Shown: positions 42,003-51,359 of the stretch, in pieces
How the letters are laid out: every line of letters begins with the position of its first letter
How positions within the stretch are numbered: position 1 is the stretch's first letter
NCBI GenBank assembly: GCA_026003215.1
Contig: BPGV01000001.1
Span: 709,570 to 773,569, forward strand
Direction: 5' to 3'
Origin: Bacteroidia bacterium
GTDB taxonomy: Bacteria; Bacteroidota; Bacteroidia; SpSt-205
DNA: 64,000 nt
Notes under the pieces: model-generated
The model's database searches: none
What the model was told of the DNA's origin: nothing
The model's input: only the letters and a program-made list of their open reading frames with translations
Made by a program: the position numbers and the translations under genes

Positions 42003-42837
42003 ACGCTTGAACAAACGCCTCTGGCGTAAGCGCTGAGACCGGCTGAGCAGCGACTTGGGAGACCAGGCCCGGCAGCTCTTGGGGCAAAGCGTAAGTAGCC
42101 TCGGCAAAAGACGCCAAGGGGTGTTTCGGCTGGCATATCCAAGGACGCCCCCAGCGCAGCAGGAGCTCTTCGCCTTTGCCGAGAAGGAGGAGGGCTGCGG
42201 AGCGCAGGGCATAGTATTCGGTTTCTTCCCAGGGCAGGCCTAAACGCAAGTGGATACGCGTGGGGAAGCGCGCCGCCGCACTGCGCAAAGGCGTAGGATC
42301 GAGGGGATACCCTACGAGAAAGATCTGGAATTTGGCTAAGGCTAAGAGTTCGGCGAGGAAGGCCGCTTCCGAGCCAGCGTCAGGAGAAAGGACGCAACAT
42401 ATCGTAGTCGGTTCCTTTTCTTCCTCAAAAGGGAGGCCTGTCGTAGGGAGACCTAAGGCTGCCCCTTCCGCAAGGAAGGGCAAGGGCCGACGAATGGTAG
42501 CCGCATAGCGTTGCTTCCATCGGCGGGCCAATGGGTAGGCCCATGAGGGGCCCAGTTGGAGGAGCTGGGGCGTAAAGCCCTCTTCTTTCCAGAGCCCTTC
42601 TATCGTATGGCGCAAGGCCCGGAGCGACCAAGGCCCATAAAACCCTATATGCCGGCCCAAGGCATTTTCTATGGAGAGGGCAAACCCCCGCCGGCCCGCA
42701 GGCCAATAGGGATTCCAGCTAATGCCCCATACGGGGGCGGTTTTAGACAATACAGAGAGGGCGTGGGCATAGGCTTCTGCCAGCAAGCCATAATGGGTAG
42801 AAGCATGCGCAGGCAGGAACCAGACGATACCAGTCAT
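41989..42837 (-). CDS. Unrecognised protein, weakly glycosyltransferase-like
   Basis: The protein of about 282 aa begins MTGIVWFLPAHASTHYG. A Rossmann-like C-terminal half has FQIFLVGYPLDPTPLR, HLRLGLPWEETEYYALRSAALLLLG and WGRPWICQPKHPLASFAEA, loosely like the donor lobe of GT-B enzymes (strand, acidic loop, Gly-rich turn, Pro-rich loop). I cannot assign it with confidence and no catalytic signature is visible. It overlaps pdxA by the ATGA arrangement, so it is the last gene of a pepA-pdxA unit; a direct link to vitamin B6 is not implied. The ORF track's longer N-terminus lies inside pdxA. Confidence 0.6.
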   Translation of the reverse strand: MTGIVWFLPAHASTHYGLLAEAYAHALSVLSKTAPVWGISWNPYWPAGRRGFALSIENALGRHIGFYGPWSLRALRHTIEGLWKEEGFTPQLLQLGPSWAYPLARRWKQRYAATIRRPLPFLAEGAALGLPTTGLPFEEEKEPTTICCVLSPDAGSEAAFLAELLALAKFQIFLVGYPLDPTPLRSAAARFPTRIHLRLGLPWEETEYYALRSAALLLLGKGEELLLRWGRPWICQPKHPLASFAEATYALPQELPGLVSQVAAQPVSALTPEAFVQAFILG

Positions 42838-43886
42838 GATGGGGCGCCGCTCTCCCCCTGACTTTCTTGCCAGGCCTGGCGCCGCCGCACAATAGCTAAC
42901 CCTTCCCACACTGCCAGACTCAAGCTGGAAATATCCGCTGTGTCTTTGCCCACTTGGTCATACGCTACACCATGGTCCGGCGCGGTACGCACAAAAGGCA
43001 GCCCAGAACTATATTGGAAGCCTTCCCATCCTACTAAAAGTTTGAATGGAATAAGCCCTTGGTCATGATATAGCGCTAAAACTGCATCCACTCTTTGATA
43101 ACCTCGTGCAGCAAAAAAGCCGTCTGGGGAAAACGGTCCGCCTACCCATAGGCTTTCTTCCCCCAAAGCAGCGATGAGCGGCTGAATAACTTCTTTTTCT
43201 TCGGCTCCGATAATCCCGTCATCGCCAGCGTGAGGATTGAGTCCTAAGATGGCTATGCGCGGGGTAGGCACGCCAAAGTCCTGCTTGAGCGTTTGATGTA
43301 AAGTAAGGATAGCTTGGCGGAGGTTTTGCGCTGTGATATGGTGCGCTACTTCCCGTAGGGGAATATGCTCTGTCAGAACCGCTATGCGCAGGGTATCACT
43401 GACCATGAGCATGAGGGGGGGAGTATTCGGGGAGTGAGCACGCAAGTATTCGGTATGTCCCCGATACGGGAAGGTAGCCTCATCGTAGAAAGTAGCCTTA
43501 TCCACGGGGAGGGTCACGAGGAGGTCCAGTTCGCCCGTCTGGGCCAGCTTAACGCCCTCTATGAAGGCGGTGCGAGCCAGGCGGCCTCCTTCTGGGGAAG
43601 CGCTTCCAATAACGAAATCATTTAGGCTCCCACACTCTATGAGGTTTAGCTGGGCGGGTTTAGCGTCCCGAACATGACGTATAGCGTGATACCGAAGTCC
43701 GCCGGACAAGCCTAAGAAACTCCGCCATCGTTCTATCACCCGCCGATGAGCTAACACGATGGGAATAAAAGATTCGGCCCAGCCTTCTCCCTGCAAGAAA
43801 TGGAAGAGGAGTTGGGGGCCAATCCCTCCAGGTTCTCCTATGGTGAAGGCTACACGAGGGAGCTTATCCAAAGAGCCTTTCTCCAT
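42834..43886 (-). CDS. pdxA: 4-hydroxythreonine-4-phosphate dehydrogenase
   Basis: The protein of about 350 aa oxidises 4-phosphohydroxy-L-threonine in the DXP-dependent pathway to pyridoxine 5'-phosphate, together with PdxJ. Family features are FTIGEPGGIGPQL, VTLPVDKATF, the metal-binding His in FPYRGHTEYL, the His in LNPHAGDDGIIGAEE, and VLALYHDQGLIPFK with the third metal His. Its start ATG 43886 lies 23 bp inside the pepA gene. The overlap at both ends points to an operon pepA-pdxA-41989. Confidence 0.95.
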   Translation of the reverse strand: MEKGSLDKLPRVAFTIGEPGGIGPQLLFHFLQGEGWAESFIPIVLAHRRVIERWRSFLGLSGGLRYHAIRHVRDAKPAQLNLIECGSLNDFVIGSASPEGGRLARTAFIEGVKLAQTGELDLLVTLPVDKATFYDEATFPYRGHTEYLRAHSPNTPPLMLMVSDTLRIAVLTEHIPLREVAHHITAQNLRQAILTLHQTLKQDFGVPTPRIAILGLNPHAGDDGIIGAEEKEVIQPLIAALGEESLWVGGPFSPDGFFAARGYQRVDAVLALYHDQGLIPFKLLVGWEGFQYSSGLPFVRTAPDHGVAYDQVGKDTADISSLSLAVWEGLAIVRRRQAWQESQGESGAPS

Positions 43887-45324
43887 GACGCATAAGGAAA
43901 GCAAGCGTGAGGCGTACCCCTACCCCTGAGGCATACTTCACTTGATAATGACGCGGGAAGCCCCTATCCGGCGGCATGGGTTTGTTATAAAAAGCGGTGC
44001 CGGCAATATCTATGTGGGCCCAGGGGTAGCGCACAAAGTACTCTAAAAACTTAGCAGCGGTGATAGCGCCGGCTTCACGGCCGGCGGAGTTTTTGATAGC
44101 AGCGATATCGCTCTTGATGAGATAGCCGTACTCTTCCCACAGCGGAAACTCTACCAGCCGCTCATAGGTATAAGTAGCTGCATCCAGTAGAGCCTCTCGT
44201 ATAGCAGCCCCCGCATTGGTAAAGAGCACCGAGGCATAGGGGCCGACAGCCATTGCCGCTGCCCCCGTAAGGGTCGCAAAGTCTATTACAAACGCCGGAT
44301 TGAGCTTGCGTGCATAGACGAGCGCATCGGCTAAAATAAGTCGGCCTTCGGCATCGGTGTTGCGTATTTCCACCGGCGTGCCGTCATAGATGTGAATAAT
44401 GTCGTTAGGCGTATAGGCATTCTCGCCGGGACGGTTATCGGTAGCGGGAACCAGCGCTACCACATAAAAAGGCAGTTGGAGTTTGGCTATAGCCCGTAGT
44501 ACGCCAATAACGGCAGCACCACCCGCCATGTCACACTTCATATAGTCCATACTGTCCGGCGTAGGCTTGAGGCTAAGGCCCCCCGTATCAAAGACTAACC
44601 CTTTTCCCACCAGCACAATAGGACGGCTATTGATAGGCTGAGGTGGTTTATACGTAGCGATAGTGAAGGTAGGGGGATTTGGACTCCCTCTATTCACGGC
44701 GAGGATCCCGCCCATGCCTTCTTGGGTAATGCGGGCTTTATCCCATATCTCTACCGAGAAGCCGACTTCTTTTCCCTCAGCAGCGATGCGCTGAGCCAGT
44801 TCCTCCGCCGTGAGCACATTTGGGGGTTCATTGACCCAGTCACGCACCAGATTGACACTTTCCCCTATAATAAGCCCTCGTTGTATAGCAGGACGTAGCG
44901 AAGGATCCGAAGCTACCAAAAATATCTTCTCCACCGAAGCTGGAATATCTACGGCATATTTGGTGAAGCGATACAGGCTCATGAGGGCCATTTCGCCCAG
45001 GGCCTGGTAGTAGTCGGCTGCGTCGGGCAAGCCTGGCGCATGCACCCAGAAAAGTTCCACTTCTTTCCATCCTACTTCTTCGGCTTTACGTAGGGCGTAA
45101 TACACGCCTCGTCGGAAGTGTTCTAAGGTTTCTTGGGGCAGTTTGACCAGGAGACCTTGTCGCTGGCCATCGTTGAAGAAAGCGAGTTTATCGGATAAAG
45201 GGAAGGCTTCGGGCGAAATACCCCAATCTTTCAAGGCCTGGGCCCATTCTTTTTCGGCTTTGGGCGAGACTACCCAGAGCACAGGACGCTGACCACTCAG
45301 CGTCTCTTGAAGCTGTACCTGCAT
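43864..45324 (-). CDS. pepA: Leucyl aminopeptidase (M17)
   Basis: The 486-aa cytosolic metallopeptidase releases N-terminal residues from peptides. The two-zinc catalytic domain is complete: VGKGLVFDTGGLSLKP with the metal Lys and Asp, MKCDMAGGAAV, and NTDAEGRLILADAL, the M17 signature. The N-terminal regulatory domain covers about 1-160. The ATG at 45324 lies 7 nt after TAACTTTG. It opens a three-gene minus-strand operon with pdxA and the unknown 41989 gene. Confidence 0.96.
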   Translation of the reverse strand: MQVQLQETLSGQRPVLWVVSPKAEKEWAQALKDWGISPEAFPLSDKLAFFNDGQRQGLLVKLPQETLEHFRRGVYYALRKAEEVGWKEVELFWVHAPGLPDAADYYQALGEMALMSLYRFTKYAVDIPASVEKIFLVASDPSLRPAIQRGLIIGESVNLVRDWVNEPPNVLTAEELAQRIAAEGKEVGFSVEIWDKARITQEGMGGILAVNRGSPNPPTFTIATYKPPQPINSRPIVLVGKGLVFDTGGLSLKPTPDSMDYMKCDMAGGAAVIGVLRAIAKLQLPFYVVALVPATDNRPGENAYTPNDIIHIYDGTPVEIRNTDAEGRLILADALVYARKLNPAFVIDFATLTGAAAMAVGPYASVLFTNAGAAIREALLDAATYTYERLVEFPLWEEYGYLIKSDIAAIKNSAGREAGAITAAKFLEYFVRYPWAHIDIAGTAFYNKPMPPDRGFPRHYQVKYASGVGVRLTLAFLMRHGERLFG

Positions 45325-45331
45325 CGGGCCG

Positions 45332-45339
45332 CAAAGTTA
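45332..45339 (-). promoter_or_regulatory. -7 element TAACTTTG for pepA
   Basis: It ends 7 nt before the ATG at 45324; the divergent pseudogene box lies 41 bp away. Confidence 0.63.
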
Positions 45340-45380
45340 GGAGGGATGGCCATAGCCAGCGTACTCATACCCCGTTCGCG

Positions 45381-45388
45381 TAATTTTG
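45381..45388 (+). promoter_or_regulatory. -7 element TAATTTTG for the fatty-acid-hydroxylase pseudogene
   Basis: It ends 3 nt before ATG 45392. The spacing matches live genes of this window, so the promoter seems intact although the coding sequence is broken. Confidence 0.6.
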
Positions 45389-45391
45389 TCT

Positions 45392-45934
45392 ATGGCTTCT
45401 CTTAGGGAGGCTCTGCGTTATCTCCTTCCGCCTTATGTCGTATATGGGATTATCATAGGACGGGAGAGTTTTGGGCACTCAAGCATGCTCCTTTCGGGAA
45501 AGTAGGCGTGTGCACGGCGTAGGATGGGAGATTTGGACCCTCATAGCGTATCTTCTGCCTTTGGCTTTCATGAAGAGCCGGACAAACCCCTCGCACAGAA
45601 GCACGACATGCACTGGATACACCACCGAGAGCCGCACGATCCTTCGCATATTGGTACCTCCCTTAGGCTTACGCTGCCCTTAGCTGCATATTGTGGAGCA
45701 TCTTTTGGGTAGTGGGCCAGGGCAGTCCGCTGGTAGACGCAGCCTATGGCGGACTGGGGATAGGCTATCTCTTCTATGAAACCCTACCCCTTTACATGCA
45801 TATTCGACCGGCGCCACCCTTTTCGGTTTTTGCGGAAGCTATGGCAACATCATTATTGGCGTCACTTCCGAACGCCAGATACGTACTATGGGGTGGCGGT
45901 ACGCTGGTGGGATGAGATTTTTAGGAGGGCGCGA
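45392..45934 (+). pseudogene. Frameshifted fatty-acid hydroxylase superfamily gene
   Basis: From ATG 45392 the coding sequence can be followed almost to tRNA-Thr, but in changing frames: MASLREALRYLLPPYVVYG (stops at LLSGK), then GWEIWTLIAYLL one base shifted, then PDKPLAQKHDMHWIHHREP in the first frame, then GGLGIGYLFYETLPLYMH in a third, then LRKLWQHHYWRHF and DTYYGVAVRWWDEIF. Joined together these give the fatty-acid-hydroxylase/FA2H layout: a HxxHH-type histidine block in the middle, a GYLxYE helix, and the C-terminal HHxxxH...YGV...WWDxxF block. The intact protein would be about 180 aa, a membrane di-iron hydroxylase of lipid acyl chains. At least four shifts occur. Decay or sequencing error must be separated with reads. 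Confidence 0.72.
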
Positions 45935-45935
45935 G

Positions 45936-46007
45936 AGCCCCCTGACGGATTCGAACCGCCGACCTACTGATTACAAATCAGTTGCTCTACCGCTGAGCTA
46001 AGGGGGC
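45936..46007 (-). tRNA. tRNA-Thr (anticodon TGT)
   Basis: The acceptor stem GCCCCCT pairs with AGGGGGC, discriminator T; D-arm AGCTCAGCGGTAGAGC; anticodon stem ACTGA/TCAGT around TTTGTAA (TGT); T-arm GGCGGTTCGAATCCGTC. CCA is not encoded. It lies 23 bp after rplQ on the same strand but also has its own TATTTTTG box. Confidence 0.95.
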
Positions 46008-46015
46008 TGGGATTA

Positions 46016-46023
46016 CAAAAATA
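46016..46023 (-). promoter_or_regulatory. -7 element TATTTTTG for tRNA-Thr
   Basis: The box sits between the rplQ stop and tRNA-Thr, 8 nt before the mature 5' end. Confidence 0.58.
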
Positions 46024-46030
46024 CACAAGT

Positions 46031-46459
46031 TCAGGCAGATTTCCCCTTGCGGCGGCGACGCTTCCCTTTGGTATGGGAGAGAGACTCGCCCGCCAGGTAC
46101 GGATTGAAGTCGACCAACTCAATAAGCGCCATTTCGGCGCCATCCCCATGCCGGGGGCCCAGTTTGAGGACTCGGGTATAGCCGCCTGGCCGATTCATAA
46201 TCGCCGGGGCGATAGTGCTATACAGTTCTTTGATGGCTTCTTTATTTTGGAGGTAAGAGAAAAGCAGGCGCCTATTGGCTTGCGTATCTACCTTAGCCCG
46301 GGTGAGCAGCGGTTCAATGTAACGACGCAAAGCTTTGGCTTTAGCCAACGTAGTGATGATACGCTTGTGTTGTATCAGAGAAAGGGCTAAGTTTCGTAAA
46401 AGGGCTTTTCGATGCGAAGCTTTCCGCCCCAGGTTATTTATGGTATCTCCGTGCCGCAT
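46031..46459 (-). CDS. rplQ: 50S ribosomal protein L17
   Basis: The 142-aa protein shows the L17 core [25 protein letters not shown], then [17 protein letters not shown] and [25 protein letters not shown] basic C-terminal tail ([15 protein letters not shown]) extends beyond the E. coli protein. It is the last protein gene of the ribosomal super-cluster, 8 bp after rpoA, as in most bacteria. Confidence 0.97.
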   Translation of the reverse strand: MRHGDTINNLGRKASHRKALLRNLALSLIQHKRIITTLAKAKALRRYIEPLLTRAKVDTQANRRLLFSYLQNKEAIKELYSTIAPAIMNRPGGYTRVLKLGPRHGDGAEMALIELVDFNPYLAGESLSHTKGKRRRRKGKSA

Positions 46460-46467
46460 AGCTCTTT

Positions 46468-47460
46468 TTAGAGAGATAGGTGTGCTTTATAAGCGGATAC
46501 ATCCATGCCCAGCTTTAGGCCTAACTTATGCAGGGCATTTTCTATTTTCTCTACGCTTTCTTTACCTATACCGCGAAACTTTTCTAAATCCTTCGGCTTG
46601 AGAGGCACCAGATGGATGAGGTGGGTAATGCCTGCGTTGCGTAGAGAGCTGTAGGCGGTAGCGGTAAGGCCCAGTTCAGCGTCTGTGATATCCTGCTTGA
46701 GGATTTCCAGGAGCTTAGGGTCCAAAGCGGAAAGTGCACTTGCCCCGGAAGCCTGCGCTTGTAGAAGCACGGTGAAGTGGTCCACCAGTATCTGCATAGC
46801 GGCTTGCAGGGCTTCGCGCGGCGAAATATTACCTTTGGTTTCTATTTCCAGAAGGAGCTGTTCATAATCGGCTCGTTCGCGATAGAGGATAGTCTCTACC
46901 CGAGGGACGACACGAATGACAGGCGAGAAGCTGGTATCTAAGACAATTTCATGGAGCTCTCGTTCCTTTAGGAGGGGTTTATTTTCCTCAGCCAAATGGT
47001 AGCCTCGGCCTTTGGCGATACGCAACTCCATCTGGACAGTAGCTTTGGAGTCTAAATGCATAATAACAAGCTCTGGATTAGCTACTTCGTACCCTGGGGC
47101 TGCCGCTACCAAATCTTTGGCTGTAAAGACTTTTTGCCCGCGTACTTCTACAAAGATACGACTGGGGGGATCTTCTACTACGGGCCGCAAAGCTACTTGT
47201 TTGAGGTTCAGCACGATATCCACCACATCTTCTATTACGCCGGGGATAGCGCTAAATTCATGCAAAATCCCCGGCACCTTCAGGGATACTATGGCATACC
47301 CTTCAATAGAAGAAAGCAGCACCCTACGCAGGGCATTCCCCACAGTAACCCCGTACCCTGGCTCTAAGGGCTTGAAAAGATACTTCCCTAAGTAACGATT
47401 TTCTTCTACGACTTCAAACGTAGTCGGCAAAACCAAAGGTGAGGACAAGAGTATCGCCAT
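46468..47460 (-). CDS. rpoA: DNA-directed RNA polymerase subunit alpha
   Basis: The 330-aa subunit has the dimerising N-terminal domain (about 1-235; [25 protein letters not shown]) and, after a linker, a C-terminal domain (about 260-320; [28 protein letters not shown]) that contacts upstream DNA and activators. This C-terminal domain would read the A/T-rich parts upstream of the TAnnTTTG promoters described here. The position between rpsD and rplQ is the classical alpha operon order. Confidence 0.98.
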   Translation of the reverse strand: MAILLSSPLVLPTTFEVVEENRYLGKYLFKPLEPGYGVTVGNALRRVLLSSIEGYAIVSLKVPGILHEFSAIPGVIEDVVDIVLNLKQVALRPVVEDPPSRIFVEVRGQKVFTAKDLVAAAPGYEVANPELVIMHLDSKATVQMELRIAKGRGYHLAEENKPLLKERELHEIVLDTSFSPVIRVVPRVETILYRERADYEQLLLEIETKGNISPREALQAAMQILVDHFTVLLQAQASGASALSALDPKLLEILKQDITDAELGLTATAYSSLRNAGITHLIHLVPLKPKDLEKFRGIGKESVEKIENALHKLGLKLGMDVSAYKAHLSL

Positions 47461-47466
47461 AACCGA

Positions 47467-48078
47467 TTATTTGGAATAAAGCTCAACTATCAGACGCTCT
47501 TGGATATTTTCTGGGATTTCTGACCGAGACGGCACATACAAGAAAGTCCCGGCATACTCTGCCTTACGGATTTCTATCCAGGGGTACTTTTGGCGCCCAC
47601 TTTGTTCATCAAAGACCTTACAGAGAGCCTCGCGCTGCCGGGCTTTCGGAGAGAAACTAATGACATCCCCTGGGGCAACCAGGTAGGAAGGTATAGTCAC
47701 CGAACGACCATTTACGTAGATATGCCCATGATTGACGAGCTGACGGGCTCCCGGGCGAGTACGAGCAAAACCCATTCTATATACGACCGTATCCAAGCGA
47801 CGTTCCAAAAGCTGCAGGAGGTTTTCGCCAGTATTGCCCTTCATGCGAGAAGCTTTTTCAAAAAAGCGACGGAACTGCCGCTCTAACACCCCATAGATAT
47901 ACTTGGCTTTTTGCTTCTCCATCAATTGGCGTCCATATTCGCTGAGCTTATTAGCTCGCTTAAAGCGCCCATGTATGCCCGGGGCATAGTTTTTACGGCT
48001 CAGCACCCGTGAAGGCCCAAAAATCGGCTCTCCGAAGCGCCGAGCTATTCTCTGCCGTGGTCCTGTATAGCGTGCCAT
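47467..48078 (-). CDS. rpsD: 30S ribosomal protein S4
   Basis: The 203-aa protein begins [18 protein letters not shown] and contains the S4 RNA-binding fold in [27 protein letters not shown] with [12 protein letters not shown]4 nucleates 30S body assembly on 16S rRNA. It has no N-terminal zinc Cys cluster. Spacing to rpsK (3 bp) and rpoA (6 bp) shows one transcription unit. Confidence 0.98.
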   Translation of the reverse strand: MARYTGPRQRIARRFGEPIFGPSRVLSRKNYAPGIHGRFKRANKLSEYGRQLMEKQKAKYIYGVLERQFRRFFEKASRMKGNTGENLLQLLERRLDTVVYRMGFARTRPGARQLVNHGHIYVNGRSVTIPSYLVAPGDVISFSPKARQREALCKVFDEQSGRQKYPWIEIRKAEYAGTFLYVPSRSEIPENIQERLIVELYSK

Positions 48079-48081
48079 AGG

Positions 48082-48474
48082 TTATACGCGTCTGGGTTTT
48101 GGAGGGCGACAACCATTATGCGGCATAGGCGTGATATCCTTGATACTCCGCACTTGAATGCCGGCAGCCTCTATGGCAAGGAGAGCAGCTTCCCGCCCAG
48201 AGCCTGTCCCTTTGAGGTAAGCATCCACTACACGCAAGCCAGCCTCATAAGCCGCTGCAGCTGCATCTTGGGCGGCGACTTGTCCCGCATAGGGGGTATT
48301 CTTCTTTGACCCGCGGAAGCCGACCTTGCCCGCAGAGCTCCACGAAATCACATTGCCTGCCGCATCGGTAAAGGTAATGATAATATTATTAAAGGTCGCT
48401 TGAATATATACACGACCTTCTGGTGCGACTTTGATTTTTTTACGCGCACGACCTTTTTTCTCGGTAGATGCCAT
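48082..48474 (-). CDS. rpsK: 30S ribosomal protein S11
   Basis: The 130-aa protein has the conserved [24 protein letters not shown] and [21 protein letters not shown] segments and the basic C-terminal [14 protein letters not shown]. It shapes the platform of the small subunit beside the mRNA exit. It lies 6 bp after rpsM in the alpha-operon order. Confidence 0.98.
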   Translation of the reverse strand: MASTEKKGRARKKIKVAPEGRVYIQATFNNIIITFTDAAGNVISWSSAGKVGFRGSKKNTPYAGQVAAQDAAAAAYEAGLRVVDAYLKGTGSGREAALLAIEAAGIQVRSIKDITPMPHNGCRPPKPRRV

Positions 48475-48480
48475 AAGTTA

Positions 48481-48861
48481 TTATTTCTTAGGAGCTTTTT
48501 TCTTTCCTGCGACGGTTTTACGCTTACCCTTGCGGGTACGGGCGTTAGTTCGGGTGCGTTGCCCGCGTACGGGCAAGCCCAGCTTATGCCGTATTCCCCG
48601 ATAACAGCCAATCTCTATCAGCCGCCGAATATTCATCTGCACCTCGGCCCGCAGCTGCCCCTCCACCGTATAGCCCTGCTCAATCACTGCGCGTATCCGA
48701 GCGATTTCATCTTCTGTCCATTCCGAGACCCGCTTGTGCGGATCTACCTGTGCTTGGGCTAATACCTCCCACGCCGTAGTACGCCCTATCCCATACAGAT
48801 ACCGCAGCGCTATGAACCCCGGCTTATTGCGTGGCAAATCTACCCCTGCTACCCGTGCCAT
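48481..48861 (-). CDS. rpsM: 30S ribosomal protein S13
   Basis: The 126-aa protein begins [16 protein letters not shown], with the helix-hairpin region [14 protein letters not shown] and the C-terminal [21 protein letters not shown] that contacts the A- and P-site tRNAs. Its start codon lies 1 bp after the rpmJ stop. Confidence 0.98.
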   Translation of the reverse strand: MARVAGVDLPRNKPGFIALRYLYGIGRTTAWEVLAQAQVDPHKRVSEWTEDEIARIRAVIEQGYTVEGQLRAEVQMNIRRLIEIGCYRGIRHKLGLPVRGQRTRTNARTRKGKRKTVAGKKKAPKK

Positions 48862-48862
48862 A

Positions 48863-48979
48863 TTACCCTTGTCGCTGTTTGAACTTAGGATTCTTCTTGT
48901 TTAGAATATATATGCGCCCTTTCCTGCGCACTACGATGCAATCACTGCTTCGCTTACGAACCGACGACTTGACTTTCAT
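48863..48979 (-). CDS. rpmJ: 50S ribosomal protein L36, zinc-less form
   Basis: This 38-aa gene is too short for the ORF track. The product begins [20 protein letters not shown] and ends [12 protein letters not shown], clearly L36. Of the four zinc ligands of the classical form (three Cys, one His) only one Cys remains; the others are Ser, Asn/Lys-region residues and Phe. It is thus the zinc-independent type, as is usual in Bacteroidota. It sits between infA and rpsM, the conserved position. Confidence 0.95.
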   Translation of the reverse strand: MKVKSSVRKRSSDCIVVRRKGRIYILNKKNPKFKQRQG

Positions 48980-49001
48980 AGGCTATCTCATAAAAAGGTT
49001 T

Positions 49002-49220
49002 TCATTTGTAACGGTAAATAATCCGCCCCTTACTCAGGTCATACGGCGAAATCTCCACAGTAACCTTATCCCCCGGAAAGATCCGAATAAAATGCTTACG
49101 CATCTTCCCTGAGATATGGGCTAAGATAAGATGCCCATTTTCCAGACGCACGCGGAACATGGCGTTAGGAAGCGATTCCTCTATCGTCCCATCCAGCCGA
49201 ATAAAATCTTCCTTAGACAT
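49002..49220 (-). CDS. infA: Translation initiation factor IF-1
   Basis: The 72-aa OB-fold protein starts [20 protein letters not shown] and contains [32 protein letters not shown], all canonical IF-1. It binds the ribosomal A site during initiation. The ORF track begins in the map gene; ATG 49220 matches the family and overlaps the map stop by 8 bp. Confidence 0.97.
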   Translation of the reverse strand: MSKEDFIRLDGTIEESLPNAMFRVRLENGHLILAHISGKMRKHFIRIFPGDKVTVEISPYDLSKGRIIYRYK

Positions 49221-50022
49221 GGGCGAGCGCTTGATAAATGGGTTCAAACGAGGTAAGTACTTGAGCACCGCCGGGCCGTACGACCACCGTATGTTCAAAA
49301 TGGGCTGCCAAAGAACCATCACTTGTCTCCACCGCCCAACCATCTGCGCCCTTCTTAATGCGCTTACCGCCCATGTGCACCATGGGCTCAATCGCTATGA
49401 CGAGATTGGCGGGCAAGCGAGGGCCTTGCCCCGGTTTGCCTACATTAGGCACATCGGGTTCCATGTGCATAGCAACTCCCACACCGTGTCCAGTTAAGTT
49501 TTCTGCGACCGCAAAGGTATAACCTTTGACGAAATTATGAATAGTGTGCCCAATAGTCCCCAAGGCCACCCCCGCCCGCACCTGCGCTATAGCGCGTTCC
49601 AACGCCGTACGAGTGACCCATAAAAGCTTCTGTACGGGTGGAGGTACCTCTCCTACCGCAAAGGTATAGGCCATATCGGCATGAAAGCCGTCTACCCGCA
49701 CCCCGCAATCTATACTCACAATTTGCCCCTCCTGCAAAATACGCGTAGGGGAGGGCAAGCCATGCACCACCTCATGATTGATAGACACACACAACGTGTA
49801 CGGATAGGCAGCATCTTCAAAGGGAGGCTTATAGCCTTTAAAGGCAGGCTCCCCGCCCTCCGCTCGGATAAACTCTTCTGCCCGAGCATCCAACTCCGCA
49901 GTACTTACCCCCGGACGAATGAGTGGGGTCAGATACCCAAAAAGCCGACTGAGGATATCGGCTGCCGCCGCAATCCGCTGTATCCCCGCTTCATCGTATA
50001 TAGCCCACCCTTCGTACTTCAT
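49213..50022 (-). CDS. map: Methionine aminopeptidase, type I
   Basis: The 269-aa enzyme removes N-terminal Met from nascent chains. The five metal ligands are in their motifs: the two Asp in [21 protein letters not shown], His in [11 protein letters not shown], Glu in [11 protein letters not shown] and Glu in HFEHTVVV. It lies between secY and infA, an arrangement also known from Gram-positive and Bacteroidota clusters. Its start overlaps the secY stop by 4 bp; adk is not present between them. Confidence 0.97.
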   Translation of the reverse strand: MKYEGWAIYDEAGIQRIAAAADILSRLFGYLTPLIRPGVSTAELDARAEEFIRAEGGEPAFKGYKPPFEDAAYPYTLCVSINHEVVHGLPSPTRILQEGQIVSIDCGVRVDGFHADMAYTFAVGEVPPPVQKLLWVTRTALERAIAQVRAGVALGTIGHTIHNFVKGYTFAVAENLTGHGVGVAMHMEPDVPNVGKPGQGPRLPANLVIAIEPMVHMGGKRIKKGADGWAVETSDGSLAAHFEHTVVVRPGGAQVLTSFEPIYQALAHV

Positions 50023-51359
50023 AAAGCAGGGCTGACCACGGAACGCCCCCGTATGCGACCGGACTTAATCAGCCCCTCGTAATGACGCATAAGGAGGAAA
50101 CTCTCTATCTGCTGTAACGTATCCAAGACCACCCCTATCATAATCAAAATGGTGGTTCCCCCAAAAAACTGCGCAAACTGATTAGATACCCCTGCCAAAC
50201 GCACAAAAGCCGGCAAAATAGCGACTATGGCCAACGCTAAAGCCCCCGGCAAAGTAATACGAGTCAGAACCGTATCTATATAGTCAGCGGTCGGCTTACC
50301 CGGCTTGATACCGGGGATATACCCACCTGCCCGCTTAAGCTGCTCGGCAATATCTCGTGGATTTATCGCTATCGCCGTGTAGAAATAGGTAAAAAGCACA
50401 ATCAGGATTACGAAAAGGAAGTTATACGCAAAGCTGGTATAATCGGCAAACCAGCTTCCGGTGGAGAGCCAAAAATCACTTTCCGGAAAATACTGAGCAA
50501 TCGTAGCCGGAAGGAACATAAGGGATTGGGCAAAGATGATAGGCATTACCCCGGCAGCGGTAAGCTTGAGAGGAATATGACTGGTAGAGGCTACCCCCCC
50601 CATAGCCATCGGATAGCGCCCCCCCGCCATCTGCCGGGCATAATGCACGGGTATCTTGCGCACAGCTTGTTGTAAAAGAACTACCCCCATAATCACCACG
50701 ATAAGCGCCAAAACCTCCAAAAAGAAGAGCATCGGGGGATTAGAAGTCGCCTCATTCATCAAAGCGGGGGGAAGCTCGGCTACAATCCCTATGGCAATAA
50801 TTAACGAACTCCCATTCCCCAACCCCTTATCGGTGATTTTGTCGGCCATCCACACCAAAAACATGGTCCCCGCCAACATGCATAAGAGGGAAGTTATCGT
50901 AAAAGTGGTAGGCGACATCGTGATGGCCGATTGGTACTGGGTACGGAGGTTGACCAAATAGCCCGTACCCTGCACCAAAACCACCGCCACCGTAAGGAGC
51001 TTGGTATATTGATTAAGGCGCCGGGTACCGCTCTCCCCTTCTTTTTGCAGCTTCTGCAACGAGGGCACAGCCGTAGCCAAAAGCTGTATGATGATAGAAG
51101 CAGAGATATAGGGCATAATACCCAGCGCCAAGATAGCCCCTCGGGAAAAAGCCCCCCCCACAAAAGCATTAAGCATCCCTAAGATGCCCATGCCTTGCGT
51201 GCGGGCAAACTCCTCCGACAGCACCTGGGAGTCTATCCCCGGCAGTATAATGAAGGAGGCGGCCCGATATACCGCCAAAAGAAAGAGCGTATAAAGGATT
51301 CGCTCCCGTAGCTCGGGAATACTAAATATATTGCGTAGGGTCTGAAAAAGCTCTTTCAT
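50019..51359 (-). CDS. secY: Preprotein translocase subunit SecY
   Basis: The 446-aa protein has ten predicted membrane helices. SecY landmarks are the plug region after TM1 (FIILPGIDSQVL), GIMPYISASIIIQLL, and GIKPGKPTADYIDTVLTRITLPGALAL in the cytosolic loop/TM8 area that binds ribosome and SecA. It forms the export channel used with SecDF (24959) and YidC (10540). Overlaps with map and rplO (4 bp each) couple its synthesis. Confidence 0.98.
   Translation of the reverse strand: MKELFQTLRNIFSIPELRERILYTLFLLAVYRAASFIILPGIDSQVLSEEFARTQGMGILGMLNAFVGGAFSRGAILALGIMPYISASIIIQLLATAVPSLQKLQKEGESGTRRLNQYTKLLTVAVVLVQGTGYLVNLRTQYQSAITMSPTTFTITSLLCMLAGTMFLVWMADKITDKGLGNGSSLIIAIGIVAELPPALMNEATSNPPMLFFLEVLALIVVIMGVVLLQQAVRKIPVHYARQMAGGRYPMAMGGVASTSHIPLKLTAAGVMPIIFAQSLMFLPATIAQYFPESDFWLSTGSWFADYTSFAYNFLFVILIVLFTYFYTAIAINPRDIAEQLKRAGGYIPGIKPGKPTADYIDTVLTRITLPGALALAIVAILPAFVRLAGVSNQFAQFFGGTTILIMIGVVLDTLQQIESFLLMRHYEGLIKSGRIRGRSVVSPAL

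Noticed and set aside
45471-45970. Separate small ORFs between pepA and tRNA-Thr
   Set aside because: They are pieces of one frameshifted fatty-acid-hydroxylase gene; the last one even reads into tRNA-Thr.
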